In this document: one piece after another, positions 26,090-35,667 of the stretch | How positions within the stretch are numbered: position 1 is the first letter of the stretch | Layout: each line of letters starts with the position of its first letter | DNA from: Leptonema illini DSM 21528 | GTDB lineage: Bacteria; Spirochaetota; Leptospiria; Leptospirales; Leptonemataceae | DNA length: 64,000 nucleotides | Assembly: GCF_000243335.1 (NCBI RefSeq) | Contig: NZ_JH597773.1 | Location: 3,218,156 to 3,282,155, forward strand | Direction: 5' to 3' | Made by a program: the position numbers and the translations under genes | Notes under the pieces: model-generated | Told to the model about the DNA's origin: nothing | The model's database searches: none | Seen by the model: the letters and a program-made list of their open reading frames with translations, nothing else

Positions 26090-26944
26090 ATGCAACGCGG
26101 CCCTTTAAAGTTGAAAGCAAGGACAGTAATCTTCCAATTCAGCATAATTCTGTTATTGAGCACTGCGCCGGCTTCGGCCGAAACGCTGTATCTGGAAAAC
26201 GGACAGGTACTGCGCGGTATCGTCGTCGGCCAGGACCGTGAAACGGTTCGCTTTCGCACATCAAACGGTCTTCTTACCATCCCCAAAACGCAAATCCGAC
26301 GTATGACGTTCGATCGCTATGATCCCGGCGATACAGAGGCCGAGAAAGAGGCCCGACGTAAAAGCGAAGAAGAGAGACGCAAGATCGTCGAAGAACTCAA
26401 CCGCGAGCTTGACCGAAGACGGGAGGGCCTCGATAAAAAAATAGAAGAAGAAGATGATCGCAAACAGGAAGAACGGGCCTTCTTTCAGAATGAGTTCTTA
26501 CAGGAGAAGGAGCGCAGAAAGAAAGAAGGATTCCAGCGCAGCCTGATCCTTCCTGGTTGGGGCCAGTATCATAAGAATCAACCCGATCGCGGCAAGATTT
26601 ACATGGGTAGCTTCCTCACCCTGCTTGGCACGGTACTTCTCGCCGACTATGTTTACAAGCAATCCTATGCCGGCTACAGCAAGGAAAACAACAACTACGC
26701 CCTTTTCCTTTATCAGCGCCATAATCCGATCTTTGCATACTCTTATTATAAAAAGGCCGTAGCCGAACGGGACAGAGCGAATCAGAGTGCGGCGATAAGA
26801 ACGGGAGCTCTGTTAGGGCTCGGCCTCGTTTACGTTATCAGCGCCGCAGACGCCCGCTACACGGACCCTGAACTCGATTGGCTAACGCAGAGCCCGTTAC
26901 CTCCGCAGCAGTTTCAGATCGCCTTCCGGTATGCCTTTGAGTGA
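26090..26944 (+). CDS. exported protein with N-terminal Sm-like barrel and DUF5683-like membrane region
   Basis: 284 residues. A signal peptide is cleaved after PASA. It is followed by a small beta-barrel repeat (LYLENGQVLRGIVVGQDRET and on to LTIPKTQIRRMTF) like envelope proteins of spirochaetes and bacteroidetes. Next come a highly charged coiled coil (about 75-150, rich in Glu/Arg/Lys) and a hydrophobic part (SLILPGWGQYHKNQPDRGK then a membrane helix) that resembles DUF5683. The function is unknown; a scaffold at the envelope is a guess. The 83 bases before it contain T-rich runs that might hold a promoter. Confidence 0.65.
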   Translation: MQRGPLKLKARTVIFQFSIILLLSTAPASAETLYLENGQVLRGIVVGQDRETVRFRTSNGLLTIPKTQIRRMTFDRYDPGDTEAEKEARRKSEEERRKIVEELNRELDRRREGLDKKIEEEDDRKQEERAFFQNEFLQEKERRKKEGFQRSLILPGWGQYHKNQPDRGKIYMGSFLTLLGTVLLADYVYKQSYAGYSKENNNYALFLYQRHNPIFAYSYYKKAVAERDRANQSAAIRTGALLGLGLVYVISAADARYTDPELDWLTQSPLPPQQFQIAFRYAFE

Positions 26945-26985
26945 GTGTGTGGATTTTTCAGACTATCAAGGAGCAGGCTTAAACA

Positions 26986-28893
26986 ATGAGACGTCTTAAC
27001 TTCGCATCGTCCGCTTTCGTCCTGCTCTGCACCGCGCTGCTTACAGGTTGCGCAACGCCCGATATCATCGTTGCCTCAGCTACCGGCGACGTGGACGGAA
27101 TAGAGACCGCCCTCAATGAAGGAGTCGATATCAACCTGAAAAGCAGCGAGGATCGCACGCCGCTTCACTGGGCAGCCTCTCTCGCCCAGAACGCTGCCAT
27201 TGAATTCCTCGTCAAGAATGGCGCCGACATTGCCGCCCGTGACGAAAACGGCCGGACAGCTCTTCATCTCGCCGCAATGAAAGGACATCTGAAAACCGTC
27301 GAGCTGCTCATTAAACTCGGCGCCCCCCTCGAGGCCGTCGACAAACGCGGCAGGACGGTTCTTCACCTCTCTGCCTGGCTCGGCAGAACCGAAGTCGTCG
27401 AGCTGCTTCTTAATAGCAAGGCGAACACCAGTATCACGGATAACGAAGGCTGGAGCGCCCTTCACTATGCCGTATGGAAAGGACACACGAAAGTCATGGC
27501 CGCGCTGCTTGCTCGAAAGATCCCCGTCGACTCCATCGATAAGATCGGCTGGACTCCTCTCTTTCTCGCCGTTAAGGCCGACCAGCTGGAGGCGGCCGAA
27601 CAGCTTATAAAAGCCGGAGCGCGGCCAGGACTCAAGGCCTTCGACGGGAATACTCCGTTAACCCTGGCCATCGATATGGATCTTCCTCACATGGCTCTTC
27701 TGTTGAGGCAATCCGGAGCGCCGGCGCCTCCACGCGAAAGCCTCTATCTTGCCTGCTGGACGGGCGATGCCGGGCTCTTTGCGGCCTCCGTTTCGCATGC
27801 GGCCGCTCCCGTCGACAGTACGTCATCACTCGGGGCCACTCCGCTTATGTGGGCCGCCTATCGCGGGCACGGTACGATCGTAGAACGGCTATTGAAATAC
27901 GGAGCACAGCCGGCGATGCGACATTCCGGCCAGGCGTCGGCCCTTTCAGAGGGGGCGGCCAGCGGCGACGCAGAAACGTTAGCCTCTCTGAAATCCGCCG
28001 TTCTTGCTCCCGACCCTGTTGACCGCCTCTATCTTGCGATCGCGGCCGGCGACGTGCGCGGTGTGAACAAAGCGCTTTCGGACGGCGCCCCCGTCGATCA
28101 TCGCGGAGTGTATAATACTACGCCGCTGCACAGAGCTGCCTTTCTCGGCAAGGACGATGTGGTCTCTGCTCTTATCGACGAAGAGGCCGATCTCAAAGCG
28201 AAAGATCGGTGGGGTCGAACCGCGCTGCATGAAGCCGTCAGGAATCGACATGCTCAGACGGCCTCTCTTCTTCTCGGTGAAGCCGATCTGGAAAAGGACG
28301 CCACCGATCGCGACGGTAAGACGGCCCTTTTTGTCGCCGTCGAGCAGGATGATTTATCCACCGTGAACGCCCTTCTTGCGTCGCAGGCTAACCCGAATAT
28401 CGCCGACCGCAAAGGAAGGACGACGATCTGGTTTCCGCTACAGCGCAACCGCCGCGACATGCTGCTCGCGCTTCTTCGCGGCGGGGTTTCGACGGCATGG
28501 CGCAACGAACAGGGCTTCACTCCGCTGAACTGGGCCATCCTCAACGGACGCGGCGAATTCATGCAGCTGCTGCTGGAATCGGGAGCTCCGCTGACGCTGC
28601 GTGACGGCTTTGATCGCTCGCCCCTCATGACGGCCGCCGTAGCCGGTCTGACTCCCGTCATGCAAACGCTTATCGACAGAGGCGCTCCTGTAAACGAAGG
28701 CGGTCGCGAAAACTACACCGCCCTTATGATAGCATCGCAGTTCGGTCGTGAAGCATCCGTGCGCTGGCTGCTCGAACACGGAGCCAATCCGGCGATGCGG
28801 CATCGATCAGGCAGGACGGCGCTGAGATTTGCGAAAGATGCGGGGCATAACGCCATCGTGCAGATCCTTCAAGACGCCGGAGCACCGGAATAA
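26986..28893 (+). CDS. ankyrin-repeat lipoprotein
   Basis: 635 residues. The signal peptide ends with lipobox LLTGC (Cys22). The rest is an almost continuous solenoid of ankyrin repeats of about 33 residues (units such as DRTPLHWAASLAQNAAIEFLV and GRTALHLAAMKGHLKTVELL), with two degenerate stretches near residues 245-270 and 330-370. Ankyrin arrays bind proteins; a lipid-anchored array facing the periplasm or surface suggests a scaffold or stress-related role, but the partner is unknown. A good Shine-Dalgarno (AGGAG) lies upstream. It is 41 bases after the previous gene. Confidence 0.9.
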   Translation: MRRLNFASSAFVLLCTALLTGCATPDIIVASATGDVDGIETALNEGVDINLKSSEDRTPLHWAASLAQNAAIEFLVKNGADIAARDENGRTALHLAAMKGHLKTVELLIKLGAPLEAVDKRGRTVLHLSAWLGRTEVVELLLNSKANTSITDNEGWSALHYAVWKGHTKVMAALLARKIPVDSIDKIGWTPLFLAVKADQLEAAEQLIKAGARPGLKAFDGNTPLTLAIDMDLPHMALLLRQSGAPAPPRESLYLACWTGDAGLFAASVSHAAAPVDSTSSLGATPLMWAAYRGHGTIVERLLKYGAQPAMRHSGQASALSEGAASGDAETLASLKSAVLAPDPVDRLYLAIAAGDVRGVNKALSDGAPVDHRGVYNTTPLHRAAFLGKDDVVSALIDEEADLKAKDRWGRTALHEAVRNRHAQTASLLLGEADLEKDATDRDGKTALFVAVEQDDLSTVNALLASQANPNIADRKGRTTIWFPLQRNRRDMLLALLRGGVSTAWRNEQGFTPLNWAILNGRGEFMQLLLESGAPLTLRDGFDRSPLMTAAVAGLTPVMQTLIDRGAPVNEGGRENYTALMIASQFGREASVRWLLEHGANPAMRHRSGRTALRFAKDAGHNAIVQILQDAGAPE

Positions 28894-28904
28894 AAACCGG
28901 TCCT

Positions 28905-29795
28905 GTGTACCTGCAGATCATCGTTCTTGCTCTGATATGGGGCGTGAACTGGGTGTTTATGAAGGCCGGCATGGCCTACTTTCCTCCCATCCTCTTTTCT
29001 GCGTTGCGCTTTCTCAGCGCCGGTGCCGTTCTGCTAATCATCAGTCGGTGGCGCGGCGTGACCGCTCCGACGGGCGACGAATGGAGACCGATCCTTTTCA
29101 CAGGCCTTGTTCAGATCGCCTTCACGAATGCCGTGCTACAGAACGCCCTTCTTGTCATCGATGCCGGTCTCGCTTCCGTTCTTTTTTATACGATGCCTCT
29201 GTGGCTGAGCATACTGGCACATTTCCTTCTGCCCGACGATCGTCTCTCGCCGCTCAAAATCTCGGCGCTTCTGCTTGGTGTTGTCGGGCTCACGATACTG
29301 CTGAAGCTGAATCCCGATACGCTGCTGCAATTGTGGCAGCGGCCGGGAACGCTGTCAGAGCTGCTCGTTCTCGTCGCCTCCGTTGCATGGGCGCTCTGCA
29401 ACATCGTTATGAAGCGCGTCTCAGGTCGGATCAATGCCCTGCGTTTCACGACCTACCAGATGATTACAGGCGGACTTTTGTTACTGGCGTATTCGGCGCT
29501 GACGGAGCCGTTTCAACTTCCCCCCGCCCTTGCTTATCAAGGCTGGGCAACGGTGGCCTTTTCGGGGATCGTTGCATCGGCGCTGGCCTTTTTGATGTGG
29601 TTCCGACTGTTAAGAGCAATTCCGGCATCGACCGCTGGCATTTCGCTTCTGCTTGTGCCTGTCGTAGGCGTGTTCTCGGGCGTATTGCTGCTTGGCGAAA
29701 CGGTAGATCTTGCGATGATAACGGGCATGGCGCTGATACTGATCAGTATAGGCCTTGTAAACGTGTCGGGAAGGCGGGGCCGCGGAGCAGTGTAA
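28905..29795 (+). CDS. EamA-family (DMT) transporter
   Basis: 296 residues with ten predicted membrane helices in two EamA halves. The first starts LIWGVNWVFMKAGMAYFPPILFSALRF and the second VASVAWALCNIVMKRVSGRINALRF, the usual internal duplication. It begins with GTG, 11 bases after the ankyrin gene stop. Members export amino acids, metabolites or drugs, and specificity cannot be read here. Its stop codon lies inside a terminator hairpin. Confidence 0.88.
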   Translation: MYLQIIVLALIWGVNWVFMKAGMAYFPPILFSALRFLSAGAVLLIISRWRGVTAPTGDEWRPILFTGLVQIAFTNAVLQNALLVIDAGLASVLFYTMPLWLSILAHFLLPDDRLSPLKISALLLGVVGLTILLKLNPDTLLQLWQRPGTLSELLVLVASVAWALCNIVMKRVSGRINALRFTTYQMITGGLLLLAYSALTEPFQLPPALAYQGWATVAFSGIVASALAFLMWFRLLRAIPASTAGISLLLVPVVGVFSGVLLLGETVDLAMITGMALILISIGLVNVSGRRGRGAV

Positions 29796-29813
29796 CTACT
29801 CCGCATTTTTTTG
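29782..29813 (+). terminator. intrinsic terminator overlapping the EamA gene stop
   Basis: GCGGAG and CTCCGC arms, extended by AGT/ACT past one mismatch, with loop GTA, followed directly by ATTTTTTTG. The stop codon TAA is in the loop side of the stem. This is the clearest rho-independent terminator in the window. Confidence 0.85.
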
Positions 29814-29944
29814 TTTGTTTGAATATCGAAACTTTCCCTTTAGAAGCCACGACCCCTTACATACGAGTTTTCGGCTGCCTGGCCGAATTCACAACCATTT
29901 TTTCGGATTGCCGTAGAAAACGAGCCGACAACAGATAGTACAAG

Positions 29945-32491
29945 GTGAGCAAGCGTTTTCGATACACGTGCAAGGGCTGCGGAAAAGGATTCCAGCTTGA
30001 GATTGATACCTCCTCCTATACGGTTCATTCTGCAATCTGCCCGTTCTGTGCACGCAAGGCCATGTTCGACAATCGGAGTGGCGCGCTGGATCGCTCCAGC
30101 TATGGCTCCGGTGCCCGTTCTCAGGCGGGCGGCTTCTCGCGAACGGATCGCAGCTCCATTCCCCTGCGCAAGACATCGGACATTGGACGCAGCCAGAGCC
30201 GTCGCTTCTCTATGCCCTCGTTTTCGCTTCCGTCGTTTCGTTCGTTCTCGCTGCCTTCTTTTTCGCTTTCTTCGCGCCGGGGCGATCGCTCGCGCCTTCT
30301 CGTTCTCGGGGGCTTTATTGCCCTGATCGGCGCGCTTCTCTATGGCTCGGTTGTCGTCGTCCAGCTTGCTCTTTTTGATCCGGATCCTTACATCTCGGGC
30401 ATGGGCTCTCGATCGCCTGATCGCATCTACGATCGCAACGGGCAGCTCATCTCAGAGCTTTTTTCGTTGAAAACCGGCAATCTGAAGTTTGAAGATATTC
30501 CGAAGCCGATGATCGATGTTCTGCTTTTCGTCGAAGACGAAGACTTCTATTCTCACGGCGCCATCGACTTCACAGCTACGCTGCGTGCCGTTTTCATTAA
30601 CGTAACGAATGCCGGATTCGTACAGGGCGCTTCGACGATCACGCAGCAGCTCTCGCGCATTCTGCTGGATGATCGCGAGAAAACGCTCACGCGAAAACTG
30701 AAAGAAGCATCGCTTGCCTATGCTCTTGAAGCCCGTTATGCGAAGAATGACATTCTGACTGGCTACTTTAATAACGTTTATCTCGGGCACGGGGCTTACG
30801 GTTTCCAGACGGCTGCGGATTTCTACTTCAGAAAAACGTTAGTCGAGCTCAATTTCACCGAACGCCTCGCTCTTGCTTCTCTGCCTTCGGCGCCTGAACG
30901 CTTCTCGCCGCTTCGCAATCCTGAGATGCTCATCCGAAAGATGGATCATATCTATGCGCGCATGGTTGAAGACGGGTTCCCCGTGCCTGCACAATCCGAA
31001 TATGAATCGCAGAAGCTATCGTCGCTCATGCATTTAAATCGCAGCCCGACCGAAACCGTCTTCGGAACGCGCACTGATCATGGTCCCTACGTTACCGAAT
31101 ACATCCGGGGCAAGCTGCGTGAGATTCTCGGAGATGAAGCCGAATCGCAATCTGGCCTGCGTATCGAGACGACGATCGATATCGACTTGCAGAAGTCGGC
31201 TGTGAAGCATTCGCGAGAGTTTCTTGCCGAGATACGCAAGCAACATCCATACAGGCGGCCCGAACAGAACGACGAGTCGGTTTTGAAAGAACGCATCCGC
31301 CGTGAGTATCTTCTAATGGCTTTAGGAGGAGCGGTGCTCGGCCTTCCCGTTCCGCGTACCGGCAACAAGCGCCTGGAGACTGCATCGATCGGGCTTGATC
31401 CGGCGACGGGCGAGATTCTCTTCATGCAGGGCGGATCGGAATTTTTTCCCGAAAACCAGCTCAACCGCTCCATTCAGATGCGCCGTCAGACGGGGTCGGC
31501 CATCAAGCCTATCATATATTCGGCCGGCGCCGAATCGGGTAAGGTTAGCCCCGCCACTCCACTTGAAGACAGCCCGCTCTTCTTCTCAGGAGTGAAAACG
31601 GCCGACGGAAAGGATTTCTGGTTACCCGACAACATCGATGAAGACTATGAAGGCATTATTCCAGCCCGCATTGCTATGGCAAAGTCACGCAACATTCCGG
31701 CAATTCGGGCAGCGATGATGATCGGTCTCGATCGAGTGGGCGAGCAGTTTCACAAGTTCTTCTTTCATAGCGACGAAGCGTTCGCAAAACGCTTCCGCGC
31801 AGAACAAGGCGTCGCCATTGGCATTCTTGAGATGAGTCCTCTTGAGATGGCATCGGCCTTCTCGGCTTTTGCGAATAACGGCGTTATCAAGCGTCCGTTT
31901 CTGATCCGGCGCATCGTCAGTCCGACGGGCAAGGTGCTTTTCGACGGCACCGGCAAAGACGAATTCCGCATGCAGATGCCGGCCGAGGTAAAGGCCATCG
32001 ATGGCGATGCCGCCGAGGTCGTGGCGTCGATGATGCAGGACTCGGCAAAGTACGGCGGTACCGGCCGCGGCGGATTTAACTCTCCGCTTTTGCTCGGCAA
32101 AACAGGTACGACGAACAAGCACCGTGACGCATGGTTTGTCGGCGTGCTTCCCCATCTTTCAGCCGCCGTCTGGGTTGGATTCGACAATCATATCGTGTCG
32201 ATGAACAAAGGAACGGGAGCCGGAGTGGCCGGTCCACTTTTCGGTCGCATCGTATCTGGCTCGGGAAAGGGATCGGAACTTGCAAAAGGTGGTTATGCAT
32301 TCGATCCGCGGGCGCGCTCTGTTACCGTCTGCGCCGATACGGGCCTTCTGCCGAACGGTTTCTGCCCGCGCAAAAAGTCTGATCTCTTTGCGGCAGCCGG
32401 CGTGCCCGATAAAACATGCGATAAGCATGGCCGCGATACGGTAGAGAATCCGTCCATTCCCGAGCTGCCGACAAAATCGGATTTCGATTAA
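29945..32491 (+). CDS. class A penicillin-binding protein (PBP1-type) with N-terminal zinc-ribbon-like motif
   Basis: 848 residues from GTG. The product polymerises and crosslinks peptidoglycan. Unusually the cytoplasmic N-terminus begins YTCKGCGKGF...AICPFCARKA, a CxxC/CxxC zinc-ribbon-like pair, then a low-complexity Ser/Arg/Phe region. After the membrane helix (about 119-140) comes the GT51 glycosyltransferase with EDEDFYSHGAIDF and GASTITQQLSR. The transpeptidase has the active Ser518 in GSAIKP, the SRN motif (AKSRNIPA) and KTGT at 719-722. All catalytic motifs are intact. The zinc-ribbon head is not part of standard PBP1 proteins. Confidence 0.93.
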   Translation: MSKRFRYTCKGCGKGFQLEIDTSSYTVHSAICPFCARKAMFDNRSGALDRSSYGSGARSQAGGFSRTDRSSIPLRKTSDIGRSQSRRFSMPSFSLPSFRSFSLPSFSLSSRRGDRSRLLVLGGFIALIGALLYGSVVVVQLALFDPDPYISGMGSRSPDRIYDRNGQLISELFSLKTGNLKFEDIPKPMIDVLLFVEDEDFYSHGAIDFTATLRAVFINVTNAGFVQGASTITQQLSRILLDDREKTLTRKLKEASLAYALEARYAKNDILTGYFNNVYLGHGAYGFQTAADFYFRKTLVELNFTERLALASLPSAPERFSPLRNPEMLIRKMDHIYARMVEDGFPVPAQSEYESQKLSSLMHLNRSPTETVFGTRTDHGPYVTEYIRGKLREILGDEAESQSGLRIETTIDIDLQKSAVKHSREFLAEIRKQHPYRRPEQNDESVLKERIRREYLLMALGGAVLGLPVPRTGNKRLETASIGLDPATGEILFMQGGSEFFPENQLNRSIQMRRQTGSAIKPIIYSAGAESGKVSPATPLEDSPLFFSGVKTADGKDFWLPDNIDEDYEGIIPARIAMAKSRNIPAIRAAMMIGLDRVGEQFHKFFFHSDEAFAKRFRAEQGVAIGILEMSPLEMASAFSAFANNGVIKRPFLIRRIVSPTGKVLFDGTGKDEFRMQMPAEVKAIDGDAAEVVASMMQDSAKYGGTGRGGFNSPLLLGKTGTTNKHRDAWFVGVLPHLSAAVWVGFDNHIVSMNKGTGAGVAGPLFGRIVSGSGKGSELAKGGYAFDPRARSVTVCADTGLLPNGFCPRKKSDLFAAAGVPDKTCDKHGRDTVENPSIPELPTKSDFD

Positions 32492-32562
32492 AGAGCCGGT
32501 ACCAGCGATTGCAGCCTGTGGCACAAAAGTATCGATGATTTGTGGGTCGGGGATGTCGGGGG

Positions 32563-33045
32563 CTATGTTTTCAGGATTCTTGTGAGTTTTCTGGTGGCTG
32601 CATCCACGCAAATATAGCAAATCACCACGGGATTCCAGTGACCCGTCTTGAAAGATGGCTGAGTTCCTCCATCCTCAAGAGATATCACTCCCATAGCGAT
32701 CAGCATCAGGAAAACAAAAATATAGCAACGGGAATACCCGGTAGCATTCGAAATTGCAGCCAACTTCCCCCAATCCCTGTCATCAGGATAAAAGTTCACG
32801 CGCACCATATTTTGCCCCTCTTCCTGATACTGCTTCTTCCACTTTCCTGTTTCCTCAAGAAAGCTGATCTTGTATTCAAGCTGGGGATCTTCCATAAGGC
32901 TGGCGAAATAAGAAGCAAGGGCCCAATGCCCTATTTTTATGTAAGGGCTTCGCCAGAAGTATCGCTTGAAAAGGGCCTCGGGAATAAGCAACGTGGAGCG
33001 AGACCGGTAATAGGGCTCCTGGTCCAGGCGAGTCTGTTTGTTCAT
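32563..33045 (-). CDS. DUF1564-like protein
   Basis: 160 residues. The core resembles the DUF1564 family that I know from Leptospira: STLLIPEALFKRYFW near the N-terminus, then MVRVNFYPDDRDWGKLAAIS and NATGYSRCYIFVFLMLIAMGV, the pattern of a strand, a Trp-containing helix and a SRCxxF helix. That layout recalls ribbon-helix-helix DNA-binding proteins, but no function is known. A second member lies at 57773. Assignment is by memory of the family pattern, not by search. Confidence 0.6.
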   Translation of the reverse strand: MNKQTRLDQEPYYRSRSTLLIPEALFKRYFWRSPYIKIGHWALASYFASLMEDPQLEYKISFLEETGKWKKQYQEEGQNMVRVNFYPDDRDWGKLAAISNATGYSRCYIFVFLMLIAMGVISLEDGGTQPSFKTGHWNPVVICYICVDAATRKLTRILKT

Positions 33046-33121
33046 ACAAACGCAAGGTCGAAAATGAGCTGAATTGATCTGAATTTTTTTCGCTCAACTC
33101 AGAAAAAAGCGGATGCTTCGA

Positions 33122-34816
33122 TCAACCAACCAGCTTGAGATAAAAATCCGTCATCACGTCAATCATGCGTTCCGGATGAGGGATGACGCTGTAGCCTCCC
33201 GCTCCGAACATCTCGGGAAGATAGTGGCGTGCCTGACTGTCGAGACTGAAGGCATGCAGGCGGATGTTCTTTGATCTTGCCTCTCGAATCGATTGCTTCA
33301 CGTCGGCGATACCATGCCGGCCTTCGTATCGATCGTAATCATTCGGACGAGCATCGGAGAGAAGCAGAATCCATCTATGCCTGCTCTTCTCCTGTTCGAG
33401 AAGAGAGGTCGCATGGCGTATTGCCGGACCGATGCGAGTATAACCTTTCGCCTCAATAGAACCGATGCGGTCCGCGCAGCTCTGCCAGTTCTCGCGAAAG
33501 GACTTAATCGTACTGTATTCGATCTGGTTGCGTGTGTGCGAAAAGAAGGCATCAATTTGAAACCGCGTCGCCGCCTCGGCAAAGACGGTCGATGTGAGAG
33601 TGACGGCCTGTCGGGCGACGCTTAAAATATGATGGCCGTTCATGTAAGAATCTGTCGAGAGACTGTGATCGATGAGGATGAGGATGGATAACTCCCGTCG
33701 GCACTTCCGTTTTGAACGATAGAGCCGTCCATCCGGCGATAATCCTGCGCGTCGATCGACATGAGCAAGAATGGCCGCCTCAAGATCGATCTCTTCGCCG
33801 TCCGGCATACGACGCACCGTTTCTCTGTCGTTCTGAATCTGTCTGTACTTGCGTTTCAGCCGGGCAAGGTCGGCGGCATTCTCGTCGCAGACGGTCGCGT
33901 AGTATCCCGGTGAGCTTAGCGTGAAGTGCGACGGATAAACATGGCACCACTCTTCTTTATAGGAGCGACTGCGTGCATCCCACTCCGGGTAGGGAACGGC
34001 GAAGCGTTTCCCGTCGACCGACTCCTTTGATTCTCCAGTCATAAGATCGAGTCGGATGTCGGCAGAGAGCATGGAGCGGGCCTGCTCATCCACGCGAACG
34101 AGATCACGCAGTTTCAGTTCTTTCACGGCGTCAAGATGCTCCTCCAGCTCGTCGGATTCATCGGTCTGACGCCAGTTCCCGTTGAACTCCTCGATCGTAT
34201 CGATCTTCTCGAAGCTATGATTGAGCGTATAATCCTGTATGGCCTTTTTATCAAGCTGATGCACGACGACATCGTCGGCAGCCTCGATTTCAATCTGCGT
34301 ATCGGGGCGTTCGTCGTTCGAGGAGTCACCTCCGTCTCTGCGCTCCGCTTCGCTGTCTTCACGCAGGTTACAGAGCAGCATCCAGTCTTCGAAGGCCTTC
34401 TTTGCCTCTGGAGAACTTGCGGCGTCGAGGCACTCGTCGTACTGGTCTGCGAAGCCGGCGTAACGGCTGCGAATGCCAGCAAGCCGCTCCTGAGAAGAGA
34501 CTGTCGTCGTGCCAGTGGTCGAGGTATCGGATGCCCCACCATCCGAGAATGACAGAAAGAAGGCCTTCAGCATCAGCGCCTTCTCGTTCATTTCTCTGTC
34601 TTCAAAGACATGGACCAGACGCGGCAGGTATACGGTCGTTGAAGATCGTCCGGGCACGTCTTCGGTCGTAAGAACCCGTAGCTTTTGCGAGGCCGAAAGC
34701 GAGCAGAAGCTATGCCAGCGACGCAGTGCCTCGTCGACGCGATAAAGTCCGGGCGCCTCTTTTTCTTTTACGAAGCTCTTCCAGAGCCTTCGAAAGATCC
34801 ACTCATCCCAGCTCAT
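33122..34816 (-). CDS. norD: nitric oxide reductase activation protein NorD
   Basis: 564 residues. The C-terminal third is a von Willebrand factor A domain whose MIDAS begins LILIDHSLSTDSY. The conserved N-terminal and middle regions include acidic stretches and YPEWDARSRSYKEEWCHVYP, typical of NorD/CoxE-type proteins. NorD works with the MoxR ATPase NorQ to assemble or activate the NorBC complex, probably metal insertion. It is the last gene of the norCBQD run, 44 bases after norQ. Confidence 0.93.
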   Translation of the reverse strand: MSWDEWIFRRLWKSFVKEKEAPGLYRVDEALRRWHSFCSLSASQKLRVLTTEDVPGRSSTTVYLPRLVHVFEDREMNEKALMLKAFFLSFSDGGASDTSTTGTTTVSSQERLAGIRSRYAGFADQYDECLDAASSPEAKKAFEDWMLLCNLREDSEAERRDGGDSSNDERPDTQIEIEAADDVVVHQLDKKAIQDYTLNHSFEKIDTIEEFNGNWRQTDESDELEEHLDAVKELKLRDLVRVDEQARSMLSADIRLDLMTGESKESVDGKRFAVPYPEWDARSRSYKEEWCHVYPSHFTLSSPGYYATVCDENAADLARLKRKYRQIQNDRETVRRMPDGEEIDLEAAILAHVDRRAGLSPDGRLYRSKRKCRRELSILILIDHSLSTDSYMNGHHILSVARQAVTLTSTVFAEAATRFQIDAFFSHTRNQIEYSTIKSFRENWQSCADRIGSIEAKGYTRIGPAIRHATSLLEQEKSRHRWILLLSDARPNDYDRYEGRHGIADVKQSIREARSKNIRLHAFSLDSQARHYLPEMFGAGGYSVIPHPERMIDVMTDFYLKLVG

Positions 34817-34860
34817 AGAATAAACCTCAAATGATTACCCTGAAGAGTACTATCAAACTT

Positions 34861-35667
34861 TTAAAAGAGAAGAGCAATCATGTCGTTCAATGCGGCCGCC
34901 GTCTGACGGTCGTCGGTGAGCGGCTCGGTGATAGCCACAGTGCATGCAAGACGCGGGGGGATGCCCGATGCGGCAAGCGCGGCGGCGTCGACAAGAAGGC
35001 GTGTTGATACCGTTTCCTGAAGCCCGGGAAGTATTGCGCTACGGATGTTTGCGGCAAGTTGAACGAGTTTATCGCAAAGCGCCGGCTCTGCTCCCGTTTC
35101 GGTTCGCACGATCTCGGCTTCGACGGACTGATCGGGGTAATCGAAACTCATGCCGATAAAGCGCTGCCTTGTCGAGGGCTTGAGCTCACGGTTACCGCTC
35201 TGATAATCCGGATTGAAAGATGCTACCAGCATAAAACCGTCCGCGGCCTTCAGGCGTTCGTTACGGCGGTCGATGTAAAGCTCGCGGCGATGGTCGGTTA
35301 ACGAATGAATGGCGACGATCACGTCGGGCCTGGCCTCGGCGACTTCATCAAGATAGAGGATCGCCCCTTCACGTACGGCCCTGGTCATCGGTCCGTCCTG
35401 CCAGATCGTTTCATCACCAAGAAGAAGATAACGCCCGATCAGGTCGACGGCCGAAGTCTCTTCGTGACAGGAAACGGTGTAAAGAGTGCGCTCAAGGCGA
35501 GCCGCCATATGCTCGACGAATCTGGACTTGCCCGTTCCCGTCGGTCCTTTTAACAGAACAGGCAGATGCCTTTCTGCTGCATGCAGAAAGACATCGACCT
35601 CCGCTGCGCGAGGACGGTAGTAAGGTACCGTCCCCTTTTCAGCGGCGACTGTGTGAATCTTACTCAC
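34861..35667 (-). CDS. norQ: MoxR-type AAA ATPase NorQ
   Basis: 268 residues from a GTG that overlaps the norB stop by eight bases. Walker A is GPTGTGKSRF, Walker B is AILYLDEVAEA, and the arginine-bearing C-terminal region matches MoxR chaperone-like ATPases. PYYRPRAAEVDVFLHAAERH near the start is typical of NorQ/NirQ. It partners the VWA protein NorD encoded next in maturation of NO reductase. Confidence 0.94.
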   Translation of the reverse strand: MSKIHTVAAEKGTVPYYRPRAAEVDVFLHAAERHLPVLLKGPTGTGKSRFVEHMAARLERTLYTVSCHEETSAVDLIGRYLLLGDETIWQDGPMTRAVREGAILYLDEVAEARPDVIVAIHSLTDHRRELYIDRRNERLKAADGFMLVASFNPDYQSGNRELKPSTRQRFIGMSFDYPDQSVEAEIVRTETGAEPALCDKLVQLAANIRSAILPGLQETVSTRLLVDAAALAASGIPPRLACTVAITEPLTDDRQTAAALNDMIALLF

